Of a stretch of 64,000 bases of DNA, positions 45,037 to 53,611 are shown one piece after another. The DNA comes from Methylotuvimicrobium sp. KM2 (lineage in GTDB: Bacteria; Pseudomonadota; Gammaproteobacteria; Methylococcales; Methylomonadaceae). The position numbers and the translations under genes are program-made. Under the pieces are notes generated by a model. It had not been told where the DNA came from and did not search any database. It worked only from the letters and a program-made list of their open reading frames with translations. The first letter of the stretch is position 1; every line of letters starts with the position of its first letter. The stretch covers positions 4,938,977 through 5,002,976 of the forward strand of contig NZ_CP150634.1 of the NCBI RefSeq assembly GCF_038051925.1. The letters are read 5' to 3'.

Positions 45037-47541
45037 TTATTGCATTACGAGACTGGCACGCTCGAGTTCTCGAAGCATTTCGCGGGTTTGTTCGTTGTCT
45101 GGGAATTGGCCGCTGGCGATGCGGCCACCTACGTTGAAATTGACGTTTACTGTTTTTCCGCCTGATGATGGAGATGAGGACCGCTGTAGTTGTGACAGCT
45201 CTTTTTGCAGCTGCTTCTCGTAATATTCCGGGTCTGTATAAAATTTCTCGCGGAATCCAGGTCGGAGGCCGGCTGTCGTGCCATTGCTGAAAAAATACTT
45301 GTTGGCTTCTTCGGACGCGCGCTGTAGCACCTTCTCGGCATTGCCGCCAAGCTCGTCAATCGCTTTGATCAAATCTTGCTCGGTTTTCGACCAAGCCCGC
45401 TTTGATGTCACTGTATCTCGGCGGGTGGTTGGGTTCATGCTAGGGGATACGGCATTGTATTGGGCCTCTTCGGCTGCCGTTTGCATCGCGGCATAGTCAT
45501 ATTTTAACTGCTGTAGGGATGCCGAGTGTTGAGCCGCGCCATCGATGCCGGCACGGTGGAAATCATTAATCGATGAGGTGGCGCCGACGATCGCTTTGCC
45601 GGTCTCGTCGTAGGCGATCTTGACGTCGTATTGTGCAGCTTCGTGTTGCAGCGCGGCCGGGACCACGCCGTTATTCGCATCGATGACGGTTTGCGCGTAT
45701 GCCGTGAACGAGCGTTGTAGGTCTTCGGTAGTCGCGATGCCGCTGGATCTTATTTTCTCGAATGCCGCTTTTGCTTTGTCCGCTGCTGCCTGCAATTGAG
45801 CGGAGGATTCTACTCCAAGGTCTGAAAATGCGCGTCGAATCTCTTCGGTTTCGATGTTTTTTAGCGCCTGATTTAGCTCGTCGGTTTTATTGATCTCCGC
45901 GTCAAAAGCGTCGATTAATGCTTGTTTAAATGCAGACAAATCGGTGTCTCTGAGTTTTTTTAGTCCTTCAGTTACCGACGTAACAGATTCGTCAGTTCCA
46001 TCGGACCAAGCCCTAAATTTTTGCAGCGTTATTTCAGCTTCATTGCCTATTTTTGTTAATTCGCCGACGGTTTTACCGGATTCACCAACAAATTCAGCCT
46101 GGCTAACGGTCGCTGCAAGCACTTCTGCATTGTAATCGCGTAATTTTTGCGCCGCCGCTGCGATATATCCCTGCTGCTCATCAAAAACGATCGATCCATC
46201 TTTGACTGCCGCGTCTAAGCCGGCCATGCTCGTGATAGTTATGCCTGTGGCAGAAGACAATTCCTTGAAACGATCTTGAAGACGTTGGGAGCTGTCTGCT
46301 GCGCTAGATTCGGCGTCGGCTAATTTTTCCTTTGCGGGAACCAACTGCAATATTTTCCCACCAACATCGATAATCGAGGCGGCTAATGCCGCATAAGGGA
46401 TCGCTTTAATTGCCAAGCCTAGCTTAGATACAGCGGCCGCCGCTGCGGTATTGGCTGCTGCTGATGCATTGGTCGCTACTGTATAAGCGGTAGTCCCCTC
46501 CGCACCCGATAAAAACGCTTTCGTCGTCGTAACGACAGCAGTTGCGACATTTTTGAACCCGGCGATATATTCGCCGAATTTCAGCATCAACCAAACTTTT
46601 GCTAAATTTGTTATAGCCCCGGCGTATTCTTGAATAAACTGGACGGTGCCATTGAATGTGGCGGTAGATGCCTCTGCAAATCCTCGCAAGCTGTTGATCA
46701 ATGTATCGAAATCTATTTTTTCGACGAATGATAAAAATGCATCACCTGCATTTTTTAACGCCGATGCTAGCAATTCACTGAATCGTGTGATTGCTCCGGA
46801 GTCCGAAAGTCTTTGAATAAAATTCGCAAACCGCGTGTTTAAATCAGTCAGTACCGGGATTATTGCGCCCCCGATTTTTTCGCGAACGTCGGTGAAGCGT
46901 TTGGACACTAAATCCAGCGCCCCGGCCAAGCCTTTTCCCGCCGCTTCGGCGACACCGCCGACCTGCCCGGACACCGCTTCGAGAATAACGCCCTGCGCCT
47001 CGGCCTGACGGCCAGTCTCGACGAGTGATTTGATCAGATCTTTTTGCTGGTCGGTAAAAGTGACGCCCGAACGGCTCAGAGCCGTTAGCCCTTTAACGGG
47101 ATCTTCCAGTGCTTTGCCGAGCTGCACCGCGTTTGTTTCTACCGAACCGAAACCAGCCTCAGCCAAGTCCAACGCTAACATCAAGGTCGTTTCGAACGCG
47201 TCTTTACCGACTTTTTTGAAGGTCAGAAGCTCATTAGCCGCGTCCCGGATTTCCTCAGCATTGCCGTTCGTCGCCTCGTCGAGGCGCTTCGACATATCGA
47301 CGATTTCATCGGCTGTAAGCCCGGCAGCACCGCCGGTTGCTTTGATGGTCTGATCGAGTTTGAGGTATTGAGTTTCGAGGTTTTTAGCGTCCTCGATCGA
47401 GGCCGATAGAAATTTACCCGAGAAAAAGCCGGCTATCGCGGTAGCGATCTTGCCGGCATTGTTTTTTATCGAGTCCAGAACAGAAGATGCTTTATCCTCC
47501 GCATTAATTCTAATTTTGAGTGCAAGATCTCGAACAGACAT
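45037..47541 (-). CDS. phage tail tape measure protein
   Basis: 834 aa. 'LALKIRINAEDKASSVLDSI' start, long Ala-rich helices, 'TFTDQQKDLIKSLVETGRQAEAQGVIL' as in tail-length TMPs, a hydrophobic patch near residues 355-400 and a Ser/Gly-rich end. TMP sets tail length in siphophages and myophages. SD AAAGGA. No other tail, capsid or terminase gene is present. Either a cargo that modifies a helper phage tail or a leftover of a larger prophage. The frame is intact over 2.5 kb, which argues for selection. Confidence 0.87.
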   Translation of the reverse strand: MSVRDLALKIRINAEDKASSVLDSIKNNAGKIATAIAGFFSGKFLSASIEDAKNLETQYLKLDQTIKATGGAAGLTADEIVDMSKRLDEATNGNAEEIRDAANELLTFKKVGKDAFETTLMLALDLAEAGFGSVETNAVQLGKALEDPVKGLTALSRSGVTFTDQQKDLIKSLVETGRQAEAQGVILEAVSGQVGGVAEAAGKGLAGALDLVSKRFTDVREKIGGAIIPVLTDLNTRFANFIQRLSDSGAITRFSELLASALKNAGDAFLSFVEKIDFDTLINSLRGFAEASTATFNGTVQFIQEYAGAITNLAKVWLMLKFGEYIAGFKNVATAVVTTTKAFLSGAEGTTAYTVATNASAAANTAAAAAVSKLGLAIKAIPYAALAASIIDVGGKILQLVPAKEKLADAESSAADSSQRLQDRFKELSSATGITITSMAGLDAAVKDGSIVFDEQQGYIAAAAQKLRDYNAEVLAATVSQAEFVGESGKTVGELTKIGNEAEITLQKFRAWSDGTDESVTSVTEGLKKLRDTDLSAFKQALIDAFDAEINKTDELNQALKNIETEEIRRAFSDLGVESSAQLQAAADKAKAAFEKIRSSGIATTEDLQRSFTAYAQTVIDANNGVVPAALQHEAAQYDVKIAYDETGKAIVGATSSINDFHRAGIDGAAQHSASLQQLKYDYAAMQTAAEEAQYNAVSPSMNPTTRRDTVTSKRAWSKTEQDLIKAIDELGGNAEKVLQRASEEANKYFFSNGTTAGLRPGFREKFYTDPEYYEKQLQKELSQLQRSSSPSSGGKTVNVNFNVGGRIASGQFPDNEQTREMLRELERASLVMQ

Positions 47542-47620
47542 GTTTTTTCCTTTATGTAAAAATTTTATTTAATGAATTGGCCTTTATGCCGCTTGATCTG
47601 GGCATAAATTTTGATATAGG

Positions 47621-48199
47621 TTAAGTTTGTTTGTTGTCCGATTTTCGCCTGCGTTGACCATGCAGCGGATCGAACCCAAGATCACGGTTAGCCTTTGACC
47701 TTGCGGCTATTGCATCGAGCTTGTCGTCAAAGTAACCAAGGTGGATTGTTTTGTAACGCACCATTATCGAGGCATGCCATTTGTTTTTGTGCCGGTCCCA
47801 AGAGACACCCACAAAGCCAGAGCTATTGCGTTTAGTCATGGCCAGGCTTCGCATATTTTCGATTCTGCTCACCTCTTTTAGGTTGGACCAGGCGTTATTG
47901 GTCCCATCTCTGTCTCGGTGCATGATATCGCCGACAGGCCAACGTCCAGTCATGTAGAAAAAAATAAGTCGGCTAAGCATGTAAGCTTTACCTAAAATAG
48001 ATACTCGTATGTAAGTATGCCCCCTTTGATTAGTAAAAAATGCGCCTATAGGTTTGGCTGCATTTGATTCATTCCAAGCAATACAAGCATCTATTGACGT
48101 AAACATATCAGCAGTTCGTTTTCTCCAGGTGAATCTTCCGGTTGCTGGATCATAATCGACAAGTGATTTTAAAAGTTCTTGTGTAAGATCGGGTTTCAT
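47621..48199 (-). CDS. HNH endonuclease with AP2-type DNA-binding domain
   Basis: 192 aa from ATG 48199. An N-terminal 'DYDPATGRFTWRKR' is typical of phage HNH proteins, the core is 'DIMHRDRDGTNNAWSNLKEVSRIENM' (HNH with His/Asn), and 'SGFVGVSWDRHKNKWHASI' forms an AP2 domain. Free-standing homing-type endonuclease. Lies just upstream of the tape measure gene, and a remnant of a sister copy lies just downstream. Confidence 0.9.
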   Translation of the reverse strand: MKPDLTQELLKSLVDYDPATGRFTWRKRTADMFTSIDACIAWNESNAAKPIGAFFTNQRGHTYIRVSILGKAYMLSRLIFFYMTGRWPVGDIMHRDRDGTNNAWSNLKEVSRIENMRSLAMTKRNSSGFVGVSWDRHKNKWHASIMVRYKTIHLGYFDDKLDAIAARSKANRDLGFDPLHGQRRRKSDNKQT

Positions 48200-48542
48200 A
48201 CTGGACAACAATTGTTAATAAATAGGAAATAATAAATCATAATGATAGGTCATTATTAACAGCAGGCAGCAGGTAAATTCACGCCTCCTCTCCCGCGCAA
48301 AATAAACTATTTTTTTCAACGGTTTACGGCGGCCCTTTTGCATGCCTTAGCGTTAGTGGGGTTTGTCATGGATGTTTAACAATTTTCGACCGTTTTTTGC
48401 ATGGGTTAAGGTTGATGTTATGTTATAACGCCGCCTTTTGTATCGTGAATTGTAACTTATTGTTTTATAAATCAATGTCTTGAATCTTTAAAGCTTTCGA
48501 TATTGATTAAGCGAATCTTAAGTCTATTCCGCTTTTAGTGCG
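48200..48542. other. 343-bp AT-rich gap, no gene
   Basis: No open frame with a start signal. It lies between the HNH gene and the small leftward gene and could hold the late promoter read by the Ogr-like activator, but I see no clear motif. Confidence 0.5.
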
Positions 48543-48719
48543 TTATGCGGTTATTTTGCCAAGTGTTTTTGATGGAGTCTCGCGGAGGCTTTGTATGATG
48601 GCTTTCGGCGTAACACCCAACGAATTAAGGATTGCTTCTTCAAAATAGTCCTTAACAATCGTCGCAAGATCATCTGCGATATCTTCCGTGATATAGTTGC
48701 AATGCCACCGATACTCCAT
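48543..48719 (-). CDS. hypothetical small protein
   Basis: 58 aa from ATG 48719 (MEYRWHCNYITEDIADDLATIVKD read in part); a TTG at 48734 would add five residues. Acidic and helical. No recognised domain. Divergent from the Ogr-like gene, with starts 25 bp apart, so they share a control region (CCTCAATTGAGG palindrome at 48729-48740). Confidence 0.55.
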   Translation of the reverse strand: MEYRWHCNYITEDIADDLATIVKDYFEEAILNSLGVTPKAIIQSLRETPSKTLGKITA

Positions 48720-48744
48720 TCTGTCTAACCTCAATTGAGGGAAT

Positions 48745-49026
48745 ATGAAATTGCTTTGTCCACACTGCCGATCAAAACTTATTGTGGCCTCTACTGAGGA
48801 AATTTCAGCGACTAAGCAGAGGCTTTACGTTCAGTGCACAAACGTAAAAGGTTGCGGTGCTACTGGGGTCATGAGCAGCGAGTACGAGCACAACATAAGG
48901 CAACCTAAAACCAATACATACCAAGCCGCCGTTGCTGCACTCGACGCCCTGTCCCCGGAAGAGCGACGCGCGGTGCTTGAGCAAATCCGCGCGGAGGATG
49001 CGGAGAAAAACGACCTCGAAAATTGA
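48745..49026 (+). CDS. Ogr/Delta-like zinc finger transcription activator
   Basis: 93 aa. C5-x2-C8-x22-C31-x5-C37 zinc finger with 'YVQCTNVKGCGATG', as in P2 Ogr and P4 Delta, which recruit RNA polymerase to phage late promoters. The C-terminal 'LSPEERRAVLEQIRAE' helix is extra. The only rightward gene of the element. In P4, Delta drives satellite late genes and can turn on helper late genes. Confidence 0.82.
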   Translation: MKLLCPHCRSKLIVASTEEISATKQRLYVQCTNVKGCGATGVMSSEYEHNIRQPKTNTYQAAVAALDALSPEERRAVLEQIRAEDAEKNDLEN

Positions 49027-49069
49027 GCGACACGGCGAAAACAGATATTAGGCAATGCACTAGGATGAC

Positions 49070-49696
49070 CTACGCAGCATCTTCCAATTCCGGCTGATTT
49101 TTGCGGATTGCGGCGATAACGGCCTGCCTCGCTTGTGCTGCGGTCGGTCTTTCCAGTTTTTTGAATAAATCCTCGCTCATCGCCCGCGACAATTTTTCTA
49201 ATTGCTCGTTCCTTTTGGAAACATTCCACTGGTCGAATGCCAGGTTATTTTTAACGATGATTTTCGAAACCCATTCGGTTAGCAGTGGAGCTGCTGCACT
49301 GATGAGTGCTTCAAGATCGGTTTCGGCCTGCCGTGCAGCAATATTTTTCAATGCAATAGCACCGCCGTTGTGCAATCTGGTTTTTTCATATTGCAGGATT
49401 TTCAAGCCCTCCTGCTGCATTTGGCGAGTCTCACGCAAAACCTTGAGCCGCTGCTCAAGCGCCTCCTTGTCTGTGCGTAATGACAGATACTCATCGGTCG
49501 ATAATCTCCGAAGGGCAATGTCGCGCTGTGCGTTCGCTAGACGTTCGGTTAGTTCGTAATACCGACCTTCCTCTTGCGCGATTTGTGTTTCGATCTCTTT
49601 GATGTCCGTCCGCTTCAGGCTCATCATTGAATCGATGTTGGCAATTTCTTGCTGAACTGCCTCCCACTGATCGGGGTTTTTTGCTTGTTTTGTCAT
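49070..49696 (-). CDS. coiled-coil protein of unknown function
   Basis: 208 aa from ATG 49696 with GAGGA before it; the longer frame to 49735 lacks a SD. Heptad-rich from about residue 8 to 120 ('ETQIAQEEGRYYELTERL'), then a helical C-terminus. No family recognised. In P4 a helical scaffold gene (sid) lies beside delta; the resemblance here is only positional and structural. Confidence 0.7.
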   Translation of the reverse strand: MTKQAKNPDQWEAVQQEIANIDSMMSLKRTDIKEIETQIAQEEGRYYELTERLANAQRDIALRRLSTDEYLSLRTDKEALEQRLKVLRETRQMQQEGLKILQYEKTRLHNGGAIALKNIAARQAETDLEALISAAAPLLTEWVSKIIVKNNLAFDQWNVSKRNEQLEKLSRAMSEDLFKKLERPTAAQARQAVIAAIRKNQPELEDAA

Positions 49697-49719
49697 GACT
49701 ATCCTCGTTCGATAAAAGT

Positions 49720-49745
49720 AAGCGTCGCCGGTCACGACGACGCTT
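49720..49745 (-). terminator. weak hairpin between element genes
   Basis: AAGCGTCG / CGACGCTT with a 10-nt loop, then ACTTTTA on the minus strand, between the 99-aa and the coiled-coil genes. Possibly attenuating. Confidence 0.4.
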
Positions 49746-49749
49746 CTCG

Positions 49750-50049
49750 TTAAATTAAATAGGGGTTGGATTCCTTAGCCAATGTCTCCACGATCGTCTC
49801 AATGAGCGCGTCCAGTGCGACTAAGATGGCTTCATGCTCCCGGGAAAATCGAAGGTCGTTGTGATTGCGAAACTCCCTATAATCGGCAATGTTCTTTCGA
49901 ATTTTGAACATCGCGGCATATTTCGACGAACCCTCTAGCTTCTCGAGGTCAATGAGCGTTTCGATGGAATCTTTAACTCCACTGAACAGCGACGCCATTT
50001 GCTTTATTGAGTGATCGCTGGGTTTTCTGGTGTGATGCATTACGGACAT
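49750..50049 (-). CDS. hypothetical helical protein
   Basis: 99 aa, ATG 50049 with AGGA upstream. Helical ('MASLFSGVKDSIETLIDLEKL'). No domain recognised. Part of the leftward element operon. Confidence 0.65.
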   Translation of the reverse strand: MSVMHHTRKPSDHSIKQMASLFSGVKDSIETLIDLEKLEGSSKYAAMFKIRKNIADYREFRNHNDLRFSREHEAILVALDALIETIVETLAKESNPYLI

Positions 50050-50081
50050 TTTTGTTTCCTATAAGGTTGATTGATTGTTTA

Positions 50082-50489
50082 TTAACGAAGCTGTGATCCC
50101 GAGGGACCGTTTCCGGTTGCATACGCCAGCGGGTAAGGTCGCCATCCTTCCGGATCGGGACCTCGACAACCAAGCTCCGCACGTTTATCGGCTGGAATCG
50201 GCCATAAATAAAAATCCTCGCCGACTTCGACCCGACGTTCCAGTGTTTTCATTTTGTAGCCGGCGAGATCCGGATCGGTCGGGTAATTGGAGCCCATGCT
50301 CGGCGTCGAGGGGTTTTCGGTTTCCTGCAAGGCCAATTGATCGACTAGATCCGGAATGCTATCTGTGATCGTTTGATACTGCGCTTCGGTCATTTTTGAG
50401 GTTGGCCATGCGCGAACATGGCACCTATAAATGTCTAAGCCCAGCCCCTGCGCCTTGAGTTGGTCTAATGTGGTTGGTGTTTCACTCAT
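50082..50489 (-). CDS. hypothetical protein
   Basis: 135 aa, ATG 50489 with AAGG upstream. 'LDIYRCHVRAWPTSKMTEAQY' start, Pro-rich second half ('DFYLWPIPADKRAELGCRGP'). Unknown. 3 bp after the next upstream gene, so clearly in the same operon. Confidence 0.65.
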   Translation of the reverse strand: MSETPTTLDQLKAQGLGLDIYRCHVRAWPTSKMTEAQYQTITDSIPDLVDQLALQETENPSTPSMGSNYPTDPDLAGYKMKTLERRVEVGEDFYLWPIPADKRAELGCRGPDPEGWRPYPLAYATGNGPSGSQLR

Positions 50490-50492
50490 TTT

Positions 50493-50840
50493 CTATACCT
50501 TTTTTTTTAAATTGTTAGTGGGTTGTTTTCTGCCTTTAAGACATCGTTCATCGGGGAGCAAATAAAGTCGGAGCAGCTTTTCCAGACGATTAATATCAGT
50601 GATATTAAGATCAGCACCCGCTCTCTCCATCGCGCGAATAATTTCCCTACGAGCATACTCCGGATGGACCGGGGAAAATTCGCCCGGCGCCGGGGATCGG
50701 ATACCCTTTAAAAACCATCGATCGATGTCTAGTGCACTGGAATTCGGTTTGTATCGCATGTGCCACGAGCCGATTAGTGGGGAGAAATACATCTCATGCC
50801 TGAGCTTTTCGGCAATGATTTGGGGATTAATTTTGTTCAT
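50493..50840 (-). CDS. hypothetical protein
   Basis: 115 aa, ATG 50840, 5 bp after the DUF927 gene. 'PGEFSPVHPEYARREIIRAM' and 'NITDINRLEKLLRLYLLP' suggest a small helical accessory protein. Coupling to the helicase gene suggests a role in replication; no family seen. Confidence 0.65.
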   Translation of the reverse strand: MNKINPQIIAEKLRHEMYFSPLIGSWHMRYKPNSSALDIDRWFLKGIRSPAPGEFSPVHPEYARREIIRAMERAGADLNITDINRLEKLLRLYLLPDERCLKGRKQPTNNLKKKV

Positions 50841-50845
50841 GCCTG

Positions 50846-52828
50846 TTAACCATCAAATAAAGTTTCTGCATTAATTACAGCAACACGACGCTTTGTCCCG
50901 TTCACTCGACGTGTGACGGTGGATATCACCGAACCGGTCTCCCGCTTCGACGTTGCCACTATTAGTTCTCGCTCAACCATTTGCTTGAGCACTGTATTTT
51001 TACTTGTTGTAATCGGTTCCCCCTGCTGCTTGGCAACTGCCTGAGCCGCCGCAAAGGCCGATTCCGGATTCAAATAGATTTCCTCACCTGATACCCAGCC
51101 GACTTTTGTTCCGCCTGGCTCATACTGAAAAAATCGGCCATCGACATCGCCGTGCTGAGCATCTAACGTTCTTTCATCAACCGAACGCTTGATAATTCCA
51201 TTGCCGCGCCGCCAGCCGTAACGCTCGGGAAATTGCGCCGGTATGTGATCGGTTTCGGCGGCTGCCAGATGTGCGGCACCGGACGCCAAAGCAGATGCGA
51301 GTAGTGCTATAAATCTGCTGCAAATGTCTGTTTCGTCTTGATAGTCGCGTTGCTCTATGAAGGCCGACTTCAGGTTATTTTCAATATCCAGTATCGCGTC
51401 ATTGGCGCCGGCGTGGTCGATTGCCTTCGTTTCAACACAAAATTGAAAAAACACATCAATACCCACCATTAAACTTGCAAAAATATCAGGACTGCGCGCG
51501 TGTGAATTTGCAAATCCTTGGGCTATAGCGGCAGTTCTTCGATCAACTATTTTCTTATGAAGATTTTCTGAAAGGCTATCCATTTTGCCGGTAAGCCAAA
51601 CAATATAAAGACTCATGATTTCAGCAAGCTTGCCATCCCTAGCGGCGGATTGAAGTTCTGTTAATGTTTGAACGTCGATGTCGTTTCGACCTATGCTCAC
51701 CACGACACCGCGTCCCAATGTGCTAGAACTTCCGGACAAATCTTCGCCGGTTATGATGGGCATACCTCTGTTATAAGGCGACGGTCGTTTGGTCGAATCT
51801 GCGTTCAGACGATCGCGTCCGCTTTGATTCCCGATCGATTGAGCTATTCTTTCAAAGGTGGATTTCATTCTTGCCGAATCCATTGCTGTGCCGCCGGTGA
51901 ACTTAAGATCGTCTATGCAATAGGGTGAGTCTTGCGCCTGGTGACTAATCATCTCTATAGCATTCACTGTCGAATTCCAGTTAGCCGGCATCGTGGCACC
52001 AGTAAAGTACCCAAGGAAGGAAAGTGCAATAGCCACGACGGAAGATTTTTTAGCACCGGTGGATCCGTAAATAAACAGGAAAAAATCAATCGGGTGTGCG
52101 CTGTACAGAACCGACCTCGCCACGCAAGCAAACAAAACAGCGCCTACTTTGGGGTTGCTTTTGCTGACCGATAAAAACTTTTTCAATAGTGAAAAGTCTA
52201 GCGTCTTGGGTGGTTCGGGCAGTTGGTAGCGGCCCATGTTACCCGTTAAAATAACGTTTATTGTTTTATCAAGACCCTTTTTCGTCATCGCGCCGGTCGA
52301 GGTTAAATATATCCAACCTTGATCTGTTTTCACCCATCCGAGGTAGGATTTTGATTCCACGTAGGGGACCGGGGAATCACAGGTCGAAAATTTGTGAACT
52401 GCGGCTGTGGTGTGCCGTAACGATGAATTCGTTGGCTCGACAAAAGCCAGTAAGCCCCAAAACTCCGCTATCCAAGCGCCTGAATGGAACTTGTCGGCGG
52501 GAACCTCTATGGTCGGAAGATCTTTCCCACTACAATGTTTACCTTGGATAACATACACAGACCGCCTTTGAAGGCCATCGTCAAATATTTTTACCTCAAT
52601 GATTTTGGCCTCGAAGTCGCATAACACAGTTTCGATTACATTTTTCGCGGTTGACCTAACGTGGACCAAGCAACCGTTGCTGATTTTATAATTGCCCGCG
52701 TACTCTGCTTTTTTCGATTTTCTTTTATCGTCCAATTTAGCAACGTTTGACTTAATCTTCATCCTCGCCTTGCCGGGCTCAGTTACTTCGATGCCGTTAA
52801 CATTATCCATTTTTTTAATCATCCTCAT
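50846..52828 (-). CDS. DUF927 domain helicase-like replication protein
   Basis: 660 aa. N-terminal region with 'AWIAEFWGLLAFVEPTNSSLRHTTAAVHKF' (in parts), then the DUF927 ATPase: Walker A GSTGAKKSS (255-263; unusual second Lys), Walker B 'PYCIDDLK', 'PIITGEDLSGSSSTLGRGV' sensor-like segment. Such proteins replace the helicase of primase-helicases in phages and satellites. Likely acts at the iterons at 56857-57258. Start is ambiguous: 52828, or 52810 (MDNVNG) which has GAGGA spaced better. Confidence 0.83.
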   Translation of the reverse strand: MRMIKKMDNVNGIEVTEPGKARMKIKSNVAKLDDKRKSKKAEYAGNYKISNGCLVHVRSTAKNVIETVLCDFEAKIIEVKIFDDGLQRRSVYVIQGKHCSGKDLPTIEVPADKFHSGAWIAEFWGLLAFVEPTNSSLRHTTAAVHKFSTCDSPVPYVESKSYLGWVKTDQGWIYLTSTGAMTKKGLDKTINVILTGNMGRYQLPEPPKTLDFSLLKKFLSVSKSNPKVGAVLFACVARSVLYSAHPIDFFLFIYGSTGAKKSSVVAIALSFLGYFTGATMPANWNSTVNAIEMISHQAQDSPYCIDDLKFTGGTAMDSARMKSTFERIAQSIGNQSGRDRLNADSTKRPSPYNRGMPIITGEDLSGSSSTLGRGVVVSIGRNDIDVQTLTELQSAARDGKLAEIMSLYIVWLTGKMDSLSENLHKKIVDRRTAAIAQGFANSHARSPDIFASLMVGIDVFFQFCVETKAIDHAGANDAILDIENNLKSAFIEQRDYQDETDICSRFIALLASALASGAAHLAAAETDHIPAQFPERYGWRRGNGIIKRSVDERTLDAQHGDVDGRFFQYEPGGTKVGWVSGEEIYLNPESAFAAAQAVAKQQGEPITTSKNTVLKQMVERELIVATSKRETGSVISTVTRRVNGTKRRVAVINAETLFDG

Positions 52829-53171
52829 CTGTATTGAAGTCGGGCTCGATCATCGTTGTAACCAAATTATTACGCACAAAGAGAACATAGATCGCCCCAG
52901 CTTCAAGCACCTCACGGATTAGATTTAAAATTCTGTCCGCACTTTCATTCGCTCCGCACTCCCGTATGATTACGCTTCTATTCTGTAATGGCGTCCAATT
53001 GAAGTCATTCGGGGCCTGGTCGGCAGGCAGAACAAGTTTCGGGGATCGGCAAAGCCATGTGCTTTTTGCTATCTCCCATGCGGTCGGACCTAGCAGAATA
53101 ACTACGTCTCGATCAGCGGGCTTGTTATTAAGCCCCCTGGAATAAGGAGGCATTGTTTTTTTGCGATCCAT
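52815..53171 (-). CDS. small Toprim-like protein, degenerate
   Basis: 118 aa, ATG 53171, overlapping the DUF927 gene. 'WTPLQNRSVIIRECGANESADRILNLI' (read in parts) has the shape of the Toprim strand 'W.PL.GR.VVI.PDND..G' found before DUF927 proteins, but the Asp pair is missing (ECGANES instead of PDNDEAG). Probably a primase-derived remnant or an adaptor. Family call is inference. Confidence 0.5.
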   Translation of the reverse strand: MDRKKTMPPYSRGLNNKPADRDVVILLGPTAWEIAKSTWLCRSPKLVLPADQAPNDFNWTPLQNRSVIIRECGANESADRILNLIREVLEAGAIYVLFVRNNLVTTMIEPDFNTDEDD

Positions 53172-53176
53172 ATTTA

Positions 53177-53455
53177 TTAAGCGGAGCGGTAATTCTCAGG
53201 GTCTTTCAGATATTCCCGAATGTCCTCAGCGCGCCAGGCGGCTATTCGTCCAATTTTCAGTGGCTTCGGAAACCGTCCGGAATTAACCTGTGACCACAGC
53301 ATCGTTCTGGACATTTCGCAAACGCCTATGATGCCTTTTTTGCGATCGCCAAGGATTCCATACGCACGGACAAGAGATCCGTCTGGGGGCAGTACGAACG
53401 GTTGCAACTTTTTTTCCGGCTCAATGCTTTTGGGGGGGTGTGTTTCGTTTTTCAT
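53177..53455 (-). CDS. AlpA-family regulator/excisionase
   Basis: 92 aa. HTH with the AlpA signature 'MLWSQVNSGRFPKPLKIGRIAAWRAEDI'. AlpA/Vis proteins of satellites act as excisionase and as regulators of int. The N-terminal 30 residues are a non-conserved Pro-rich extension. First gene after the palindrome pair at 53521-53611. Confidence 0.87.
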   Translation of the reverse strand: MKNETHPPKSIEPEKKLQPFVLPPDGSLVRAYGILGDRKKGIIGVCEMSRTMLWSQVNSGRFPKPLKIGRIAAWRAEDIREYLKDPENYRSA

Positions 53456-53520
53456 TTTTAACCTCGTCTTAAAGTTCGGGGTAAATTTTAAAATGGTGGA
53501 AAAAGTATTTAGACTTTTAA

Positions 53521-53611
53521 TTAGTACGCTGAAAGGTCGAGCGTACTAATTTTCCAAATTTCGCGGGTTAGAGGACTAAACTAATTAGTACGCTCAGCTT
53601 TGAGCGTACTA
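53521..53611. promoter_or_regulatory. two related palindromes upstream of alpA
   Basis: TTAGTACGCT-n9-AGCGTACTAA (53521-53549) and TTAGTACGCTCA-GCTT-TGAGCGTACTA (53585-53611), centres 63 bp apart (about six helical turns). The second covers the stop codon of the upstream 307-aa gene. Likely paired operators, or a hairpin terminator plus an operator. Confidence 0.6.
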
